Positions 22,360-34,060 of a stretch of 64,000 nt of DNA are shown here, piece after piece. Under the pieces are notes generated by a model, which saw only the letters and a list, made by a program, of their open reading frames with translations, was not told the DNA's origin and did no database searches. The translations under genes and the position numbers were made by a program. Source of the stretch: Rugalucina vietnamica (lineage: Eukaryota; Mollusca; Bivalvia; Lucinida; Lucinidae); contig OZ024872.1 in assembly GCA_964017185.1 (NCBI GenBank), positions 40,616,188 to 40,680,187 on the forward strand, in the 5' to 3' direction. How positions within the stretch are numbered: the stretch's first letter is position 1; each line of letters begins with the position of its first letter.

Positions 22360-23120
22360 TGTGCAGACAGTGGGTTTTATCACAACAAGGCTAATATCTA
22401 GTCATTAGAGTAAATGACTAAAGTAATGACATTGGACCTACAATGAATTCCTTTGTCGTGATGTGGCATTCATGAAGCTTAATTAAAATACACTACATTA
22501 AGCGGGGCTGAATAGCGGTTTAACAATAAGTTATTTTATATAATTTTTGCAATCTGATCGGGATCTTATATTCGAATACATGAACATGTAGCAGTAGTAC
22601 CATACTCGAAACAAGAGTATTAGATTTAAATTTGAAATAGAAGTAACGTCTATCTTTAAATGAGGGTTGGCTGCATTAAAAGTTAAAAATGCAACCGTAC
22701 GGCATTGATTAAGTAGGCCTACTTGATTTAACTTTAGACGAGTTTAAACATTTTAAGCGTCGCGATCTAACTCGCTTGGACCACTGTAGGCCAAAGTTAC
22801 ACACGGAAGCCGTAGTTACAACCCAGATAAAGAAAAACCGGATTTGACTTCGATCCCATTTAAATGCATGTATAGAAATAGCAGAGGAAAGACCTTGCTT
22901 TAACGTCTCAAGAGTGACTGTTTAATTATTTGAATAATTTTCAGAAGTCACTTGGGCCAGATTCGCGTGCATTCAAATATGTATTTTGTATTATAATACG
23001 TTGGAGAGTGGCATAATGTAAACTCGTAAAAACTCAAACGAATAACAACGTAATAGAATATTATTTTCTCACATTCATAAAGCTATAAACCATCAGGAAA
23101 ACATTTCCATGCAATATTTA
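22360..23120. other. Intergenic, nothing recognised
   Basis: AT-rich sequence without a supported gene or repeat. Confidence 0.5.
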
Positions 23121-23300
23121 CCCCATTAAACCCCACTTTTATACAGAAAAACTGGGGTATGCAGGGGTATACCTATTTTTCTTATTTTTGCTCCAAAACA
23201 TAGATTGTGGGTACTCGTTAGAACCGCCTCGCCGAGGCGGTTCTAACATGTACCCACAATCTATGTTTTGAGCATAAATAAGAAAAATATTATTTTTTTC
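23121..23300. mobile_element. Hairpin MITE, family H2, best copy
   Basis: An 84-base hairpin (23190-23273): gctccaaaacatagattgtg pairs with caatctatgttttgagc, and the top aaccgcctcg/cgaggcggtt is perfect. Weak copies lie at 28768-28842 and 58645-58697. Confidence 0.8.
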
Positions 23301-23984
23301 CATTGAAAATTTTCATTGTTACTACAAAAAAAAATCTGTTTATTGCATGGACGTGTTTTCGTAATGCAAAAGTAGAAAATACTCTTACCTGAAAATCACG
23401 GAGTTGTGATGACGATGACCACCAGAATCGCTTCGTATCTTCCTGTGGAATAAACTGATGTCCGACAAGGTGTTTATCCACGGCACTCATGTAGTGAATA
23501 TTAATATTTATTTATGCAAAAAGAATTGAAGAGTAAATATGGACACAAGCAGTCTGGCAAATAAATCTTTTAGGGTGTTTAAAAGCGATTAAGACGTTAA
23601 TCTGTACGTATTAATGGTTTAATGTCGGGTCATATTAGGCTTTGTTCTTCTGCAAATCTTCAACTCGTGTTGTTATTAAAGCATTCTATGCCAAGTTTCA
23701 ACTTTTAAGCACTTTTAATTATGGATAAGTGTGGTGTATGGTGGTTATTACGGCGGGAGCCTATAATTAACATTGCTGGAAAATATTGGATCTGCAGTTC
23801 TAACGTTCATTAAATTGTGTCCAAATTAAAGAGTCCATACCTGATGCGATGTTTGAATATCTCTATATACTGCCACAAGTACATTTTAGGCAGGCTAGCG
23901 CATCGTCTGTTAGTATCAGACAGAAAAGGGGAAGCATTTAAGTGTAGGGTATAAACACATGATAGGTTAAAACAGTTAAGAATA

Positions 23985-24150
23985 GCCAAAATCAGATAAA
24001 GATCTAAGGGCGAGAATGTTGCAGCTTGCAGACTGCGGTCTTGAAGACCTCAAGGCTCTGCGAGCATGCATCAGACTGTGGAAGGGCATTTCATTGGACT
24101 ATAGCCAAGGGGAAGAAAGACTGACTATATTGCTGTACTGTATATAATCA
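23985..24150 (-). pseudogene. Non-LTR retrotransposon C-terminal fragment
   Basis: The minus strand reads SQSFFPLAIVQ, stop, NALPQS and SLEVFKTAV. In reverse transcriptases of LINE type the end of the ORF has FFPRTI.EWN.LP.. and a LxxFK motif; here Trp has become a stop (TGA). It is a short relic. Confidence 0.55.
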
Positions 24151-24159
24151 TGCAAGGGG

Positions 24160-25210
24160 TGAATCAGATCGGGAAACTAAATATTTGTTCACTAGTTCTC
24201 ACGAAAGTGGACCAAATGGCGTCATGGCGTAAAATGCACATCTTATGCTACTTTAATGAATAGGTAACCTGAATTAAGTTTGCGTTTTGTCGTATCTACC
24301 TCGTATTGAAATATTTGAACAGAAAATTTGGGTCTAAAATACCGAACGGTACGTATGCTAGCGTACGTTGATGCAAGGTCCCTATTTAACCACAATGTCA
24401 TAGTTAAATGGGTCAATTCTCACTTAGTTTTATTGATTGACTTTTTGCATTAAAACAGCCAGGCACGCTCGGAAAATGTTACTACAGAAGAATTGTTCTG
24501 ATCCATAATAAATGCCCAATCACCAGAGATAAATGGAAATGAATAGAATCAAAGTATATTTGTCATTGCCTTTGGTGTATTCTACGAGCCCAGATATAAA
24601 AGCTTAAATAAATTCTATCAAAAAGAGACAATTATCATGATTGTTTTCACCAGAGTGTCACTAACACTTATCTCGACAAAAAATGAAAGTATTTAAATGG
24701 CATTTTTTAAACTTATCGTTGGGTATGATGCCGCATTCTTTATTATGAAATCGTAAGTTTTCTGTTGTATTCTACGAGCCCATCAATAGTAAGGAAGTGC
24801 TTAGCCATAGATATGGCTCCGTCCCTACAGTGAAAGGGAGAGAACCCGTATTGCTCACTAAAGACATTTCATAATTTTTGTATACTACGGCTCGTCGGAA
24901 ATGCATCTGAAGTCGCGTTAGTATTTTACGGGACGTATTCTACGGGACAATGACTTTGGCTGACAATATATCAAATAGACATTACCGTCATAATCGGTGG
25001 ACGGACGACCATTTTCGAAGCTTTTAGAAGCTGAAAGCGGTTGTGAAAAGAAACATAATCCATTAAACAGGTGGAAATTTCTTTAAAACATGATGCTTAT
25101 TTATCCACGAGACAATGTTTCAATGGCAAAATATGCATGGAATAGTGTCGATTACGTATGTTTTTAATTACACCAAAATCGATACCATGCATAGTGTTCA
25201 ATAATGTCTG
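24160..25210. other. Intergenic with scattered tattctacg motifs
   Basis: tgtattctacgagccc occurs at 24577 and 24763 and tattctacgggacaa at 24935; cccgtagaatat at 26691 and ctcgtagaatac at 29570 are inverted. They may be ends of decayed elements. No gene is seen. Confidence 0.35.
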
Positions 25211-25217
25211 CATATGC

Positions 25218-26551
25218 ACGGCTAACAAACCTTTAAATGCGTAACCGCCGGTTAAGAAAGAAAATCCGATTCACGCCCTTCCGGTTCCGCATATGAAGAC
25301 CAAGAAAAGGTAAACAAAACATACACTACTAGGATCGATTGATGATTATATTTTAGTACAGAAATATATCGATTATCTATGAATGCTATTTTGTCACTTA
25401 TTTACTATTGTAACTCAGCACCAAAGTAGCTCGCAAAATGATTTGACGGTCTTTTAGTTATTTATTCCCTTCTTCGAACCTAGTGTTCCAACAAGGCCAA
25501 AGTCGGCGAAATACAACTAAAAATTGGACAATTTGCTGGTAAATATCAAATTTTAGTGATTGTTCCACGACAAATTTACAGATATGTATTAACTAAATTG
25601 CATCTGATGTCTTTGCCAGTATTTCGTTGTGTTAGTGCCCGTCATAATCGATTTGAAGGGAAGGAAAAGATGGGTACGCATTTGATCATTAAAATATGAA
25701 GGATATATTTCAAGATACGTTTGAAAACCTCAACCTGTTCAAGTTATGTTATTTATTTCCCTGTAAAGCGTTTTGAAAGACATAAAACCAAGAAAAACAA
25801 ATTAAAGCATACAAAATGCTGTAAAATCGTCTTCATTAACAGGAATATCATGCATGTGAACTATTGTATTACATGTATTTCATAGACAGTTTGTATTATT
25901 TTATATCAAACGTTTTCACTGCAAATATCACAAACACACCAAATTTGAGTAAGCAACTATTAAGAAAGGACGAAAGAATGTGACAATTATCTTTCAGCGT
26001 AAAACAATTAACAAAAACAAAAACTTGAATACATGTGTTCTATAATGACTATATTGCTATCATTCTAATGATTAAATTCGTAACCGAAATGTTGACACAG
26101 CTTTTAACCACATATGCATAGAAGGCATTTGCCAGAGGCAATGGAACTGTCACCAGACCTCACACAATGTTAAAATCATCTGCGCACTGTAATTGCTTTC
26201 CTTTAATATGGACGTAATGAGCGGAAATCTAAAAATATCCCTGCGACTGACCCACATTTTCGTCGTGTACAATGCAATCCCAACATGTGTTTTGGGGTAG
26301 GGAATAAAAATCATGATTATAAAGAAAAAATTCTGGAAATCCTTTGGGGTCCAAATATAGCAATGTCTAACTAATAAAATAGCATTGATAGAATTATAAT
26401 ATTTGTCTTCGAATCGAAATATTTTACTCGGAAACACGAGCTGCAAAAGTTTGTTTACCTTTTGTTGGTCATCTGATGCGAAACCGGAAGGACATGAATC
26501 GGATTTCTTTTCTTAACCGCGGTTACGCATTTAAAGGTTTGTTAGCCGTGA
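25218..26551. mobile_element. DNA element with about 103-bp inverted ends
   Basis: ggctaacaaacctttaaatgc at 25220 is mirrored by gcatttaaaggtttgttagcc at 26527. The match continues through the aaccgccggttaagaaa and ccttccggttccgc blocks. The 1.1-kb interior has no recognised coding frame. Confidence 0.75.
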
Positions 26552-26838
26552 TATGGCCGGTGCAATACATAAATTGCCGGAAGAATGCATTTCGGGTAGA
26601 TCTACTCGAATTTAATCGGTTTTTCTGATAGGGATTTTGCGTGGGTATTCAAATGCGTGTCAATCTATGTCATTAAGCTCGAGCAGAATTCCCGTAGAAT
26701 ATGTTTATGTACAAAAAAGAATATAAAATATATCATATTCGTTCTAATTTGCTTCAAAATCCCTATGAACCATGAATTTTTGAACCAGAACTTTTATTTT
26801 TTGGATGTCGGTCATTTGCGCACACACTCCATGTAATA

Positions 26839-27596
26839 TAGGGATCAAACATGATTTTCCATTCTTTAACATTCGCTAGGTCCCGAGGGGAGTGTTGAAA
26901 ACCGAGGGCGTAGCCCGAGGTTTTCAACTTTTCCCGAGGGACCTAGCGAATGTTAATGAATGACAAAATCATTTTTGATCGCTATTATTGCATAAATTCT
27001 ACAGAAACGAAAAAAATAAGGTGCAAAAACGAAAGAAATATGGTGCACTATATTTTACAGCCTCATCACATTTTGATACGCGTAAAAGGTTTTGGTTTTA
27101 TGCTCATTCCGGACGGATGTCAGTTTCTCATTACTATCACGTGCTTTGCGTGGCGCCCGGAAAAGCCATGTATTAACAGCACGTGTGCGCGTGAATTGCA
27201 ATATTAATGCACGAGTATTATTGCATAAATACCCGTGCCACACGATATTAACAGCCGTTTATTAATGAAGAGAAAGCCATTTATTAATACTGCAATTCAC
27301 GCGCGCACGTGCTGTTAATACATGGCTTGTACTTATGCCCGTTACCGGGCGCCACGCAAAGCACGTGCTTATAATGAGAAACTCAAGTCGGCCCGGAATG
27401 AGCATAAAAATGAAAAGTTTTACGCGTATGAAATTGTGATGAGGCTGTAAAAAATAGTGCATCATATTTCTTTCGTTTCTGTACATTTTTTTCTTTCGTT
27501 TCTGTAGAATTTATGCAATAATAGCGATCAAAAATGATTTTGTCATTCATTAGCATTCGCTATGTTAATGAATGGAAAATCATGTTTGATCCTATA
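26839..27596. mobile_element. Foldback element with nested palindromes
   Basis: gggatcaaacatgattttcc at 26840 is mirrored by ggaaaatcatgtttgatcc at 27574. Inside are longer arms (about 26955-27240 and 27245-27555), with gcacgtgctttgcgtggcgcc mirrored at 27350-27366. One side only has an extra hairpin at 26877-26945 (ggtcccgagggg..ccgagggacc). A decayed relative is at 47790-47970. Confidence 0.75.
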
Positions 27597-27690
27597 ATAA
27601 AGGTGTCAGATACAGATAATTAGCACACACGCCACACAGTGCACTTACAGGTAATTATAACTTTTCAAAATAACTAAATGTAAAGTTAAA

Positions 27691-28340
27691 AGGGCCTGTC
27701 ACGAGTTGACGCTGCGACATGCTTCGAGTTGGTACGAGTTGTAAGTCGGTGATTGTCGGGCGAGTTGCAACGAGTTAAGTCGGAAAAAAATAGAAGCTGT
27801 CACACACTCACGATTTGAAGCTACGACAAGCTACGATTTAGCTCAAATCATAACTCGCCGCTTGTCGCACGAGTTGCCACGAGTTATAATGTCTTACGAG
27901 TTCTACACGTCATTCATACGATATAAGTCGTGTGAACTCGCGGATACTCCTAGGAATGTCGTAGTAAATCCGTGAGATGTCGTAGCAACTCGCGAGATGG
28001 CGTCTTGAATATCGTAGGTAACTCGTACGTTACTCGCCATATTTGACAAGACGCCGACAACGCACGACATCCCACGACACTTCTACGAGTTCTGTCGATA
28101 AGCTTCTAGATCAGTACGAGCTATGCTCCGCCCATGCCCCGCTCACTTTAACACGGCGAGTTGCTACGAGTTGCTACGAGAATTTTAAACCTTCCACGAC
28201 AGCTACGAGTTGCTACGAGTTAAGAAAACTTGTGTACAACAACCGCCGACATATGGCGACTTCTGTACGAGTTGCTACAAGTTCACCGAAAAAGTGGCCG
28301 GAGCTTAACTCGTAGCTCCAACTCGTGAGTGTGTGACAGG
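27691..28340. repeat. Block of degenerate acgagttgct short-motif repeats with inverted ends
   Basis: About 650 bp built from tens of imperfect copies of acgagttgct and its complement. ctgtcacacactcacga at 27798 is mirrored by tcgtgagtgtgtgacagg at 28323-28340. A partial extra unit (27691-27796, starting gggcctgtcacgagtt) precedes the palindrome. The open frame inside is an artefact of the repeat. Confidence 0.7.
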
Positions 28341-28350
28341 GGAGGTAACT

Positions 28351-28637
28351 AAATATCGTTCTAATTAGCGCACACTACTAACGGAAACAACACATAAAAG
28401 TTGCTGAAAAAACTATGTCAAAACTATCAATGTCAGATGATGTAATTCATTTGTTCCATTCGTTAAAAAACAGCGATTCATCAATTAATGTTAAGTTTTG
28501 ATACGGTATTTATAGTGTGTAAAATAGGTGTTAACTACCAATATGTTAGTCGAGCCATGTGCGCTTATGAGCATGATTTTCAAAAACGTCTATGGTGTGT
28601 GGTTATTGGAGCATGTGCGCTAATTAGAACGAATATG
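28351..28637. mobile_element. MITE with 22-bp inverted ends
   Basis: atatcgttctaattagcgcac is mirrored by gtgcgctaattagaacgaatat. It lies directly beside the 27691-28340 block. Confidence 0.7.
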
Positions 28638-28639
28638 GT

Positions 28640-29031
28640 AGTCAACATCTTCAATAGGACAAGTGGTTTTCAGCAGTCTTATAATGTCTCGAATCAATGT
28701 GAATCTACTGCTGACCAGCGAACATCAAAGACCATAATAAGTATGCGCAGTTCTGTATCTGTACAAAACCTCAAAGCATAGATTGAGGGAACACATTAAA
28801 ACGCCTCGGCGAAGTTCCCACAATCGATGTTTTAGCATAAAAATGAAAAGTATACATGTAGACCTTCTGTCAACCCCAGTCAGTTTAAAACATAAGAGCC
28901 CGGGGATGGACGGGGGTCACGGGGGGAGGGGTCTAAATTACATGGATATTTTTTTTTCAATCTGACTTTATTCATTATTTGTGTTTGTTTTTGTTTTGTA
29001 CTAGAGCATTCACCTTTTCTTTCATTATCTA
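28640..29031. other. Intergenic with a weak H2 hairpin copy
   Basis: 28768-28842 holds catagattgagggaac..gttcccacaatcgatgtttt, a diverged H2 hairpin. Nothing else is recognised. Confidence 0.45.
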
Positions 29032-29166
29032 CTGGTTCCCAGCTTATTGATATAAGTATTGGAGATACAGGTAACCAACCACCCCCCTTGGATTATTGAT
29101 TATTTTCTCAGGGGGGCGGGGGATATCCTGTATTTCCAATATTGATTATGCGTAAGCTTGGAACCA
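29032..29166. mobile_element. Palindromic MITE
   Basis: ggttcccagcttattgatataagtattggagatacagg pairs with cctgtatttccaatattgattatg..aagcttggaacc around a caccccccttgg / caggggggcggggg core. Confidence 0.7.
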
Positions 29167-29169
29167 TGC

Positions 29170-30109
29170 AATGCAACAATGGTGAATTATCATAAGTACA
29201 TGTATTCTACGGGACAACCGTCGGTACAATAACAGGAAAGCAAGAGCTCGATTTCGCCTTTTAGATGAACTATAATTTTGTCTGTTTAAAACAGCCACTG
29301 TGTCCAATGATTCGTTAGACGAAAGGATTTCCTGTTATTTGTAGGTTTATGAAAGTGCAGGCTTTCTAAAAATTGACACTAGTTTTTTTCTGAAAGTACA
29401 TTATATTTGTACTTCTTCGGACTGAAATAAGAAATTTATTTTTCTAGATACCCGTAAATTAGCTGCATACTTTAAAAGCAGTGTTTAGTCCTTATAAGAA
29501 GCACTAAATGATTATCTTTAGCGATGGCACATTTTCAAACAAAACTGCGTAATGTTTACAATGCCTGACTCGTAGAATACAAGTTAAAACAAAGTAGTGT
29601 TGTTATGTCGCCCCATGTGTTTAGGACCTATGTGATATTTACAGTGCAAAAACTTTAAAATTCGTCACAATAGACGTGAAACAAGTAAAAGATAGGCATT
29701 GAATATCTTTTTGGTCCAATTAGTATCTCCTTTTTTACGACACTCAAAATGCCCGCTTTCGCGAGAACCAGTGTGTTAGCTTTTTAGCTTCGAAAATTCA
29801 AATCTTTAGCCATCTTTATTGGTGTTTGCCATTGCTGCTCGGAAACCCCAAAGACAAAAACTGCTTCGACAAGATGTTTTGCCACTGAAATAAAAATAAA
29901 ACTGAGATCTCTTAAGAACAGTGAACGTATTTATGAGAAAGGGGATAGGACATACCGCGGTTTGTTTCGGCTATTTCAGCCTCTTCAGTGACCCTATAGA
30001 TTTGGCAACATGGAGCCAAAGAGTCTGCATGACTGCTCAAACGCAGATACCACAAATCGACATACGAAGTTCAGTGAAGTAACACGTCCTCTGTATTCAA
30101 AAATAAAAA
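29170..30109. other. Intergenic, nothing recognised
   Basis: No coding frame with splice support and no clear repeat, apart from the two tattctacg motifs noted elsewhere. Confidence 0.45.
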
Positions 30110-30351
30110 ATAAGCCCCTGCATGAGAAAACCAACAATTTGGGGTTCCGACCAGATCCGACACAAACCATCGTGTACAAGCACAGAAGCAGGATAGAAGC
30201 TTGAAATTTTGGATTTAAGAAGAAGAGGGATTGTACTATACGTTAAGCGAAAACAACAAAGGCGCTGACCAGCTGTACAGTTGCTGCACAGCTGACCTGC
30301 GTCTTTGTTTTCGCATGAGGAGATTGCTGGTTTTCTGATTAGGCGGCTCAA
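30110..30351. mobile_element. GGCGGCTCA-family MITE
   Basis: aagcccctgcatgagaaaaccaac at the left and gctggttttctgattaggcggctca at the right; the interior shares agcttgaaattttgg and cgctgacc..tttgttttcgc with other copies. Confidence 0.75.
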
Positions 30352-30970
30352 ATAAAATCGTTAAAATATCACCGACACGTACAATGAGGTGAAAATTATA
30401 TGCACTTTGATTTAATATCTATGCGCTATCTGCCTGTATCGCACGTGAACATGTGTTTTAAAGACATGGTGACACGGCGATGGACCAAGAGATAGCTTAT
30501 CCACTGCAATCATTAATTGGTGGGGGTTCTGCATTTTATTATTCTAACAAATATATCGATGTTTTCATGTACATTCTTATCAAGATGAACGCGTTTGAAA
30601 GACCATCCTGCTGGTTGTCATGTCCAGCTGTCTGTATTAGTATTGTATTGTATTGTATTAGTCGGCAACTGCATCATATCATTAATACTGTCTATGTAAT
30701 AATAGCAATTCTAGAAACACATCGAGAGCTTTGCCTTTTCATAGTGGGAACATTGTACTTTAAGAAAATTGATGCGTCATGTATATGGAAACAAAATAGA
30801 AACCAAAAGCATTTTTAAATACGATTGTTCTCTCTAATCAACTTTAATTCTAAGAAATAATTGGCTGACGTCAACAAAGAAGCGCAGTCGTCTGCAGTGC
30901 CGCTAAGCGGTGATTTGTTTTCAAATCAAATTTACTACCAATCTACCCATCTTTTTACAATTATGCTATT
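30352..30970. other. Intergenic, nothing recognised
   Basis: One chance frame of 112 codons on the plus strand (30480-30818) includes a TATTG microsatellite and has no recognisable domain. Confidence 0.4.
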
Positions 30971-30999
30971 GCGAGGTGTGATCAGAAAGTTCTAAGCTT

Positions 31000-32079
31000 C
31001 AAGTGCTTGTGATTATCAGGGAATGAAAATCTGGTGATTTCTTTTCAATATAATCCCCCTTTAAGGCAATGCACTCAGTCCATCTCTGTTCGAGCTTGCT
31101 TATCCCTTCCAAATAGAAGTCCTTTTCGTGGTCCTCCAAATACTCGTTCACTGCCGCTATGACGTCTTCGTTGCTTCCAAACTGTGTTCCACGAAGGTTG
31201 GATTTCAATTTTGGGAACAGATAGAAGTAAGAAGGGGCCATATCAGGAGAATATGGGGGATGAGGAAGGACTTGGAATCCGCAGTCAGTCGCAGCAGTCA
31301 TGGCAGCTTGCGACGTGTGAGCAGGCGCATTGTCATGCAAGAGCAGAACGCCTAGAGTCAATTTTCCTCTCCTCTGTCTTGCAATTTCCTGGCACAAACG
31401 CCTCAGTTCTGCTGCATAATATGCACCATTTATCGTGCAACCTTGTTCAAGATAATCAATCATGATTACCCCCTGACTATCACAAAAGACTGAGGCCATC
31501 ACTTTCCCTGCCGAAGAAACTCTCTTAAACTTCTTGGGTGGGGGTGAGCCAGGGTGCTTCCATTTGCATTTTCGACTCTGAGTCAAAGTGATGAACCCAT
31601 GTACCATCTTGGGTTACAACTCGGTCGATAAAATCACCGGGATCATCTTCATATCGAGACAGGAGATACCTAGAAATATCGAGCCGAGATCGTTTTTGGT
31701 CATCAGTCAACATTCTCGGTACCCATCTTGCCGAGACCTTGGACATACCCAAGATATCTGTTAGAATTGTTTGCACTGCCCCAAATCTTATGCCCCCTTC
31801 GCTGGCTATACTTCGCAAGTCTCGCCTCCTGTCACACACAACCAGGTTGTGAACGATCTCCACATTTTCATCAGTGGTGGCATCTTTGGGGCGGCCAGAC
31901 TTTGCATCATTCTCAATGCTCTCTTTCCCACGCTTAAATTCTGCATCCCATTTTTTCACTGTGCTATAAGAAGGAGACTCATTCTCAAGTGTTTTCATGA
32001 AGTCTTTGTGAATTTCCTTGGGAGTCATTCCCTTTTTACAAAGATATCTTATCACCGCTCTCACTTCAACTTTCTCCAT
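31000..32079 (-). pseudogene. Mariner transposase, frameshifted, third catalytic Asp lost
   Basis: Two overlapping open frames encode a mariner transposase of normal size. The N-terminal part, from MEKVEVRAVI, has the HTH domain (KEIHKDF.., STVKKW..) and the first catalytic Asp in TQDGTWVHHF. The C-terminal part runs from WKHPGSPPPKKF to the end, with the second Asp in LLHDNAPAH. A small deletion near 31565, in the usual SMEWKH segment, changes frame. The third Asp of the DD34D triad, expected in APSDF, is Tyr (APSYFYLFPKLK, near 31223). Both lesions make it non-functional. Confidence 0.9.
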
Positions 32080-32859
32080 TTTGCAAGTTTGACACACTGT
32101 CCTCTCAATACTGTCGTACAAAAGCAATGAAGCGTGACCAAGTGCATTTTAATCTCCAGATTACTTTCAGTTAAATAGAAAGACAGACTGAACAAGGATT
32201 TCAAAATATGTTAACTTATTACGTAATCAGTGTACTTCAATCGGATGTGGATCGTGTGTAAACAATGATTACACATATTCGTTTGTTACATGTTTATGGA
32301 AATCTTTATAATTTGAGGTTTCATCTCGGAAAAACTGTGTGACATAATATGGTTTAGCTACGGTCACCTGAATAGGGTAAGTTAGAATTATTTTCGTATG
32401 TTTTGTGTTTTAATTCTTTTGTTCAATGATATACTCACTGCCCAGGCAAACGTCTCGTGGCCGACTGATCGCTTACATGTCGAGTTTTTAAACGTAAAAG
32501 GCCATATATCTATCTTTATAGTAGTGAATGAAATAGGTATTTTAGTTATCTAGAGGTTGTTCAAATGATTCTATCAGATTCCTCCGAGAAAAGGTTCTAA
32601 ATTGATTCTAAAAGACACCCACTACAAACCTAAAGTTGGCCCATTTTTTGACTGCAAGGTGTACGACTTAATGATTTTATATGATGCAGTAATGTACCAT
32701 TTCCTGCAGTTAATGCATCCGTTCTTGCAGTAAATGCATCCTTTTATTGCAGTTTATGTACCCGTTATTTCGGTCACTATGTCTGATATTACTTACTGAA
32801 CCACTAATAATAACTTTGGTAGCCACTACTACTTTTACGCAATCTATAGTTACCTTTCC

Positions 32860-33272
32860 ACAGTTTCGCTTCGCAGCTTTACGATTGGCTAAGATCTCTC
32901 ACGTATAGCCGCGAATATATCTACGGTGTCAGTACGGATAAGCACGATTCCGCTACGGTTGCGCTACGAATTAGGCAACGCCCAATACCACCACGATTCG
33001 CCACGATACGCCACGAATGTTTTAAACAGTTTAAAACTTCCGTAGCGCTACCGTGGAGTTTCCCGAATCATCACGATTCATCAAGATTCACCACGATTTA
33101 CCACGGTTCTACTACGAATCACCACGGTACAACACGGTACACGATGATTTTACAAATCGTGGCGACTCGTATTGCCACCGTAGCTAAAAATCGTGAATGT
33201 GTAAACAGGCCTTTACGCCAGTTTGCCACGGTAGCGCTACGGTTCTGTCACGGTTCATCCCGGCTTATCAAA
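32860..33272. repeat. Block of degenerate cacgatt/ccacggt short-motif repeats, palindromic
   Basis: About 0.4 kb is made of imperfect 7-10 bp words (ccacgatt, ccacggta, gcgctacg) on both strands around a centre at gttttaaacagtttaaaac (33020). The right end, read on the minus strand, is ggcctgtttacacattcacg, closely matching the end of the block at 27691-28340. Confidence 0.6.
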
Positions 33273-33289
33273 AGTAAACCGAAGGTTCA

Positions 33290-33410
33290 CCAGGTGAGCT
33301 AATAGGGGTGCCCGTCCGTGCGCCATGGAATCCGTGCGCCAGGGAATCCGTGCGGCTGTCAACATTTTTACAAATGAGTATTCTTGAGACATGTTAGCCA
33401 AAGGCAATAA
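33290..33410 (-). repeat. Fragment of the GCTCACCTGAG family
   Basis: caccaggtgagctaat followed by gtccgtgcgcc and tgtcaacatttttacaaa, the conserved tail end of the family, inside the nested TTAA element. Confidence 0.45.
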
Positions 33411-33974
33411 AGTTTTATATGAGACATGATTAGGATGGTGGGTGGCCTGCGTGAAAACGTAACATAGTCATTATTTGGTTACAAAATATAATTGATTTTT
33501 GATTTTGCATTTTCACCGTCTATCCGTGTTATAGGTATTGTACAGGCCATTATTGTTTCAAATATACAAAAATACTTTTATTTCAGCAAATAGCAAATCT
33601 ATTTCATCTTGCGTGTTGACAACCTCGCTTGTTTTTCAATTGTGCTGCGCAATCGTGAAAATTCTACTCGATGAAACATATTTAGTATTCACCTCAAACA
33701 AATAATCTTTATATATAATTGTAAGTGAGAATTGTATAGAAAGGATATTGTGCATGTATAATGCGGTGCTAACTGCTAGATGCAGATTATGAGAAACGTC
33801 GAATGATATTTACAGCACATTTAATTATCTACTAAGTTGCTTATGTCTGCACAAAACGAAATTTACGACACTATTTATAGGGTATGTAGTAATCATTGTA
33901 ATTTATCCGTGCCGTGTGAAACTCGGTTTTCTGTCATTCGGACCAGGTCCAACATCAGTCTGTACAGCCACAGA

Positions 33975-34060
33975 TGAAGGCTAGAAAAATGTAAAAGTAG
34001 GCAATGATCAGGAAATGGCGAAATCAGAAAGAAATTCCATTCCAAAAACCGATGTGGCAA
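33975..34060. repeat. Dispersed repeat, family S2
   Basis: agtaggcaatgatcaggaaatggcgaaatcagaaagaaattcc..aaaaaccgatgtggcaaaa (quoted in two parts of the same 85-bp block) matches the 5565 copy. It lies inside the nested TTAA element. Confidence 0.45.

Noticed and set aside
28043..28315. Thr/Ser-rich open frame
   Set aside because: It is made of the acgagttgct words of a repeat block, with no protein-like composition apart from the repeat.
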